Shown: one piece after another, positions 5,997 through 6,604 of the stretch | Layout: each line of letters starts with the position of its first letter | How positions within the stretch are numbered: position 1 is the stretch's first letter | Assembly (NCBI GenBank): GCA_035555595.1 | Contig: DATMGK010000091.1 | Span: forward strand, 1 to 6,604 | Length of the DNA stretch: 6,604 nt | Source of the DNA: Croceibacterium_A sp035555595 | Lineage (GTDB): Bacteria > Pseudomonadota > Alphaproteobacteria > Sphingomonadales > Sphingomonadaceae | Reading direction: 5' to 3' | Position numbers and translations under genes: made by a program | Notes under the pieces: generated by a model | Databases searched by the model: none | Told to the model about the DNA's origin: nothing | What the model saw: the letters and a program-made list of their open reading frames with translations, nothing else

Positions 5997-6237
5997 CGTT
6001 CGATGGGGCTTGATGCCCGGTCGGGGATGCGGGGCCGCGATAGAGACGGCTCTCCAGAACAAGCGGATTGGGCACGCCGGCAGGGCTTCCTGTGGCAGCC
6101 ATTCTGCTTTTCCCGCGCCGGCAGCAGGTTTCAGCGAATGCTCGCGAAGGCATTCGGCCCCGCGGGCGGTTCGGCCACAAAGACCGGCGGAAACAACCGT
6201 CTGGCCGGAAAAACACGGAATCGGGAATCCCATTCTT
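5997..6237 (+). promoter_or_regulatory. rpsA: Long structured leader of rpsA
   Basis: The gap between the cyclase and rpsA (5841-6237, 397 bases) holds no credible gene; its right part should be transcribed as the rpsA leader. It contains a GGGC/GCCC hairpin near 6008-6020, a perfect 7-bp hairpin CGAATGC/GCATTCG (6135-6141 and 6150-6156, 8-base loop) and a compound hairpin with outer arms CGGCC/GGCCG (6172-6176 and 6203-6207) around a partly paired AGA..CGG/CCGTCT core. The start codon lacks a strong Shine-Dalgarno (GGAA lies about 12 bases upstream). In gammaproteobacteria S1 represses its own mRNA through leader structure and a weak ribosome binding site. A similar arrangement here is plausible but not shown. 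Confidence 0.4.
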
Positions 6238-6604
6238 ATGGCAACTACTGCCAACCCCACTCGCGACGATTTCGCGAAACTCCTTGATGAACAGCTCGGC
6301 GGCGCCGACGGCGGCTTTGAAGGCCGCGTCGTAAAAGGCACCGTCACCGCGATCGAAAACGGCATGGCCGTGATCGACGTTGGCCTGAAGAGCGAAGGCC
6401 GCATCTCCCTGCGCGAATTTGCGCGCGGCGAAGAAGAACAGCAGCCCCTCAGCGTTGGTGACGAAGTCGAAGTCTTCGTTGATCGCGTGGAGAACGCGGA
6501 CGGCGAAGCGATGCTCAGCCGTGACCGTGCTCGCCGCGAAGCCGCGTGGGACAAGCTGGAAAGCGAATTTGGCGAAGGCAAGCGTGTCGAAGGCCGCATC
6601 TTCG
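6238..6604 (+). CDS. rpsA: 30S ribosomal protein S1, N-terminal part (cut by window edge)
   Basis: S1 binds mRNA on the 30S subunit and helps it unfold and load, especially for messages with weak ribosome binding sites. The first 122 codons are visible. A short N-terminal region (1-26, DDFAKLLDEQL) is followed by the first S1 (OB-fold) repeat at about 27-95, with GTVTAIENGMAVIDVGLKSEG at 34-54 (conserved GLKSEGRI) and SRDRARREAAW at 94-104. The second repeat begins near 115 (KRVEGRIF). Full-length relatives are about 550-570 residues with six repeats, so most of the gene lies outside the window. The start at 6238 matches the family N-terminus. It lies downstream of cmk on the same strand, as in many proteobacteria, but with the reversed cyclase gene in between. 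Confidence 0.96.
   Translation, partial: MATTANPTRDDFAKLLDEQLGGADGGFEGRVVKGTVTAIENGMAVIDVGLKSEGRISLREFARGEEEQQPLSVGDEVEVFVDRVENADGEAMLSRDRARREAAWDKLESEFGEGKRVEGRIF

Noticed and set aside
6078..6126. Direct repeat of CGCCGGCAG in the rpsA leader
   Set aside because: A 9-mer of this composition is expected by chance in GC-rich DNA, and no further copies or spacing pattern were seen.
5892..6599. A 235-codon minus-strand frame over the rpsA leader and the start of rpsA
   Set aside because: Its Ser/Arg-rich sequence is the antisense of rpsA followed by non-coding DNA; no domain is visible.

Overview
The window looks like chromosomal DNA from an alphaproteobacterium, most likely of the Sphingomonadales (Erythrobacteraceae/Sphingomonadaceae type). 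This rests on high GC content, an AroA of the CP4-like class II type found in Alphaproteobacteria, a TIGR02300-type acidic zinc-ribbon protein, and the grouping TIGR02300 / aroA / cmk / rpsA. The genus is inference. I see no insertion sequence, prophage gene, CRISPR array or rRNA.

Left part, minus strand: ffh (signal recognition particle GTPase, cut by the window edge), preceded by a tRNA-Ala(GGC) gene and then by a small acidic zinc-ribbon protein of unknown function. Two strong stem-loops separate the zinc-ribbon gene from the tRNA. About 150 bases without a gene then lead to aroA, which points the other way.

Right part: three core genes lie on the plus strand: aroA (shikimate pathway), cmk (CMP kinase) and rpsA (ribosomal protein S1, cut by the window edge). 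They are usually close neighbours. Here they are separated by two minus-strand genes: a small multidrug-resistance family exporter of the guanidinium (Gdx/SugE) subtype, tail to tail with aroA, and a six-helix membrane class III adenylate cyclase, tail to tail with cmk. The gaps at the tail-to-tail ends are only 2 to 3 bases, so opposing transcription must meet inside coding sequence.

The most interesting non-coding signal is the leader of the gdx-like gene. A perfect 10-bp long-range helix, a hairpin with an ACGG loop and a hairpin around the ribosome binding site overlap, so they exclude one another. The layout resembles a translational riboswitch, and the ACGG loop recalls the guanidine-II (mini-ykkC) class, although the standard two-hairpin form of that class is not present. 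rpsA has an apparently long (about 240 nt), structured leader without a strong ribosome binding site, which suits a gene that often controls its own translation.
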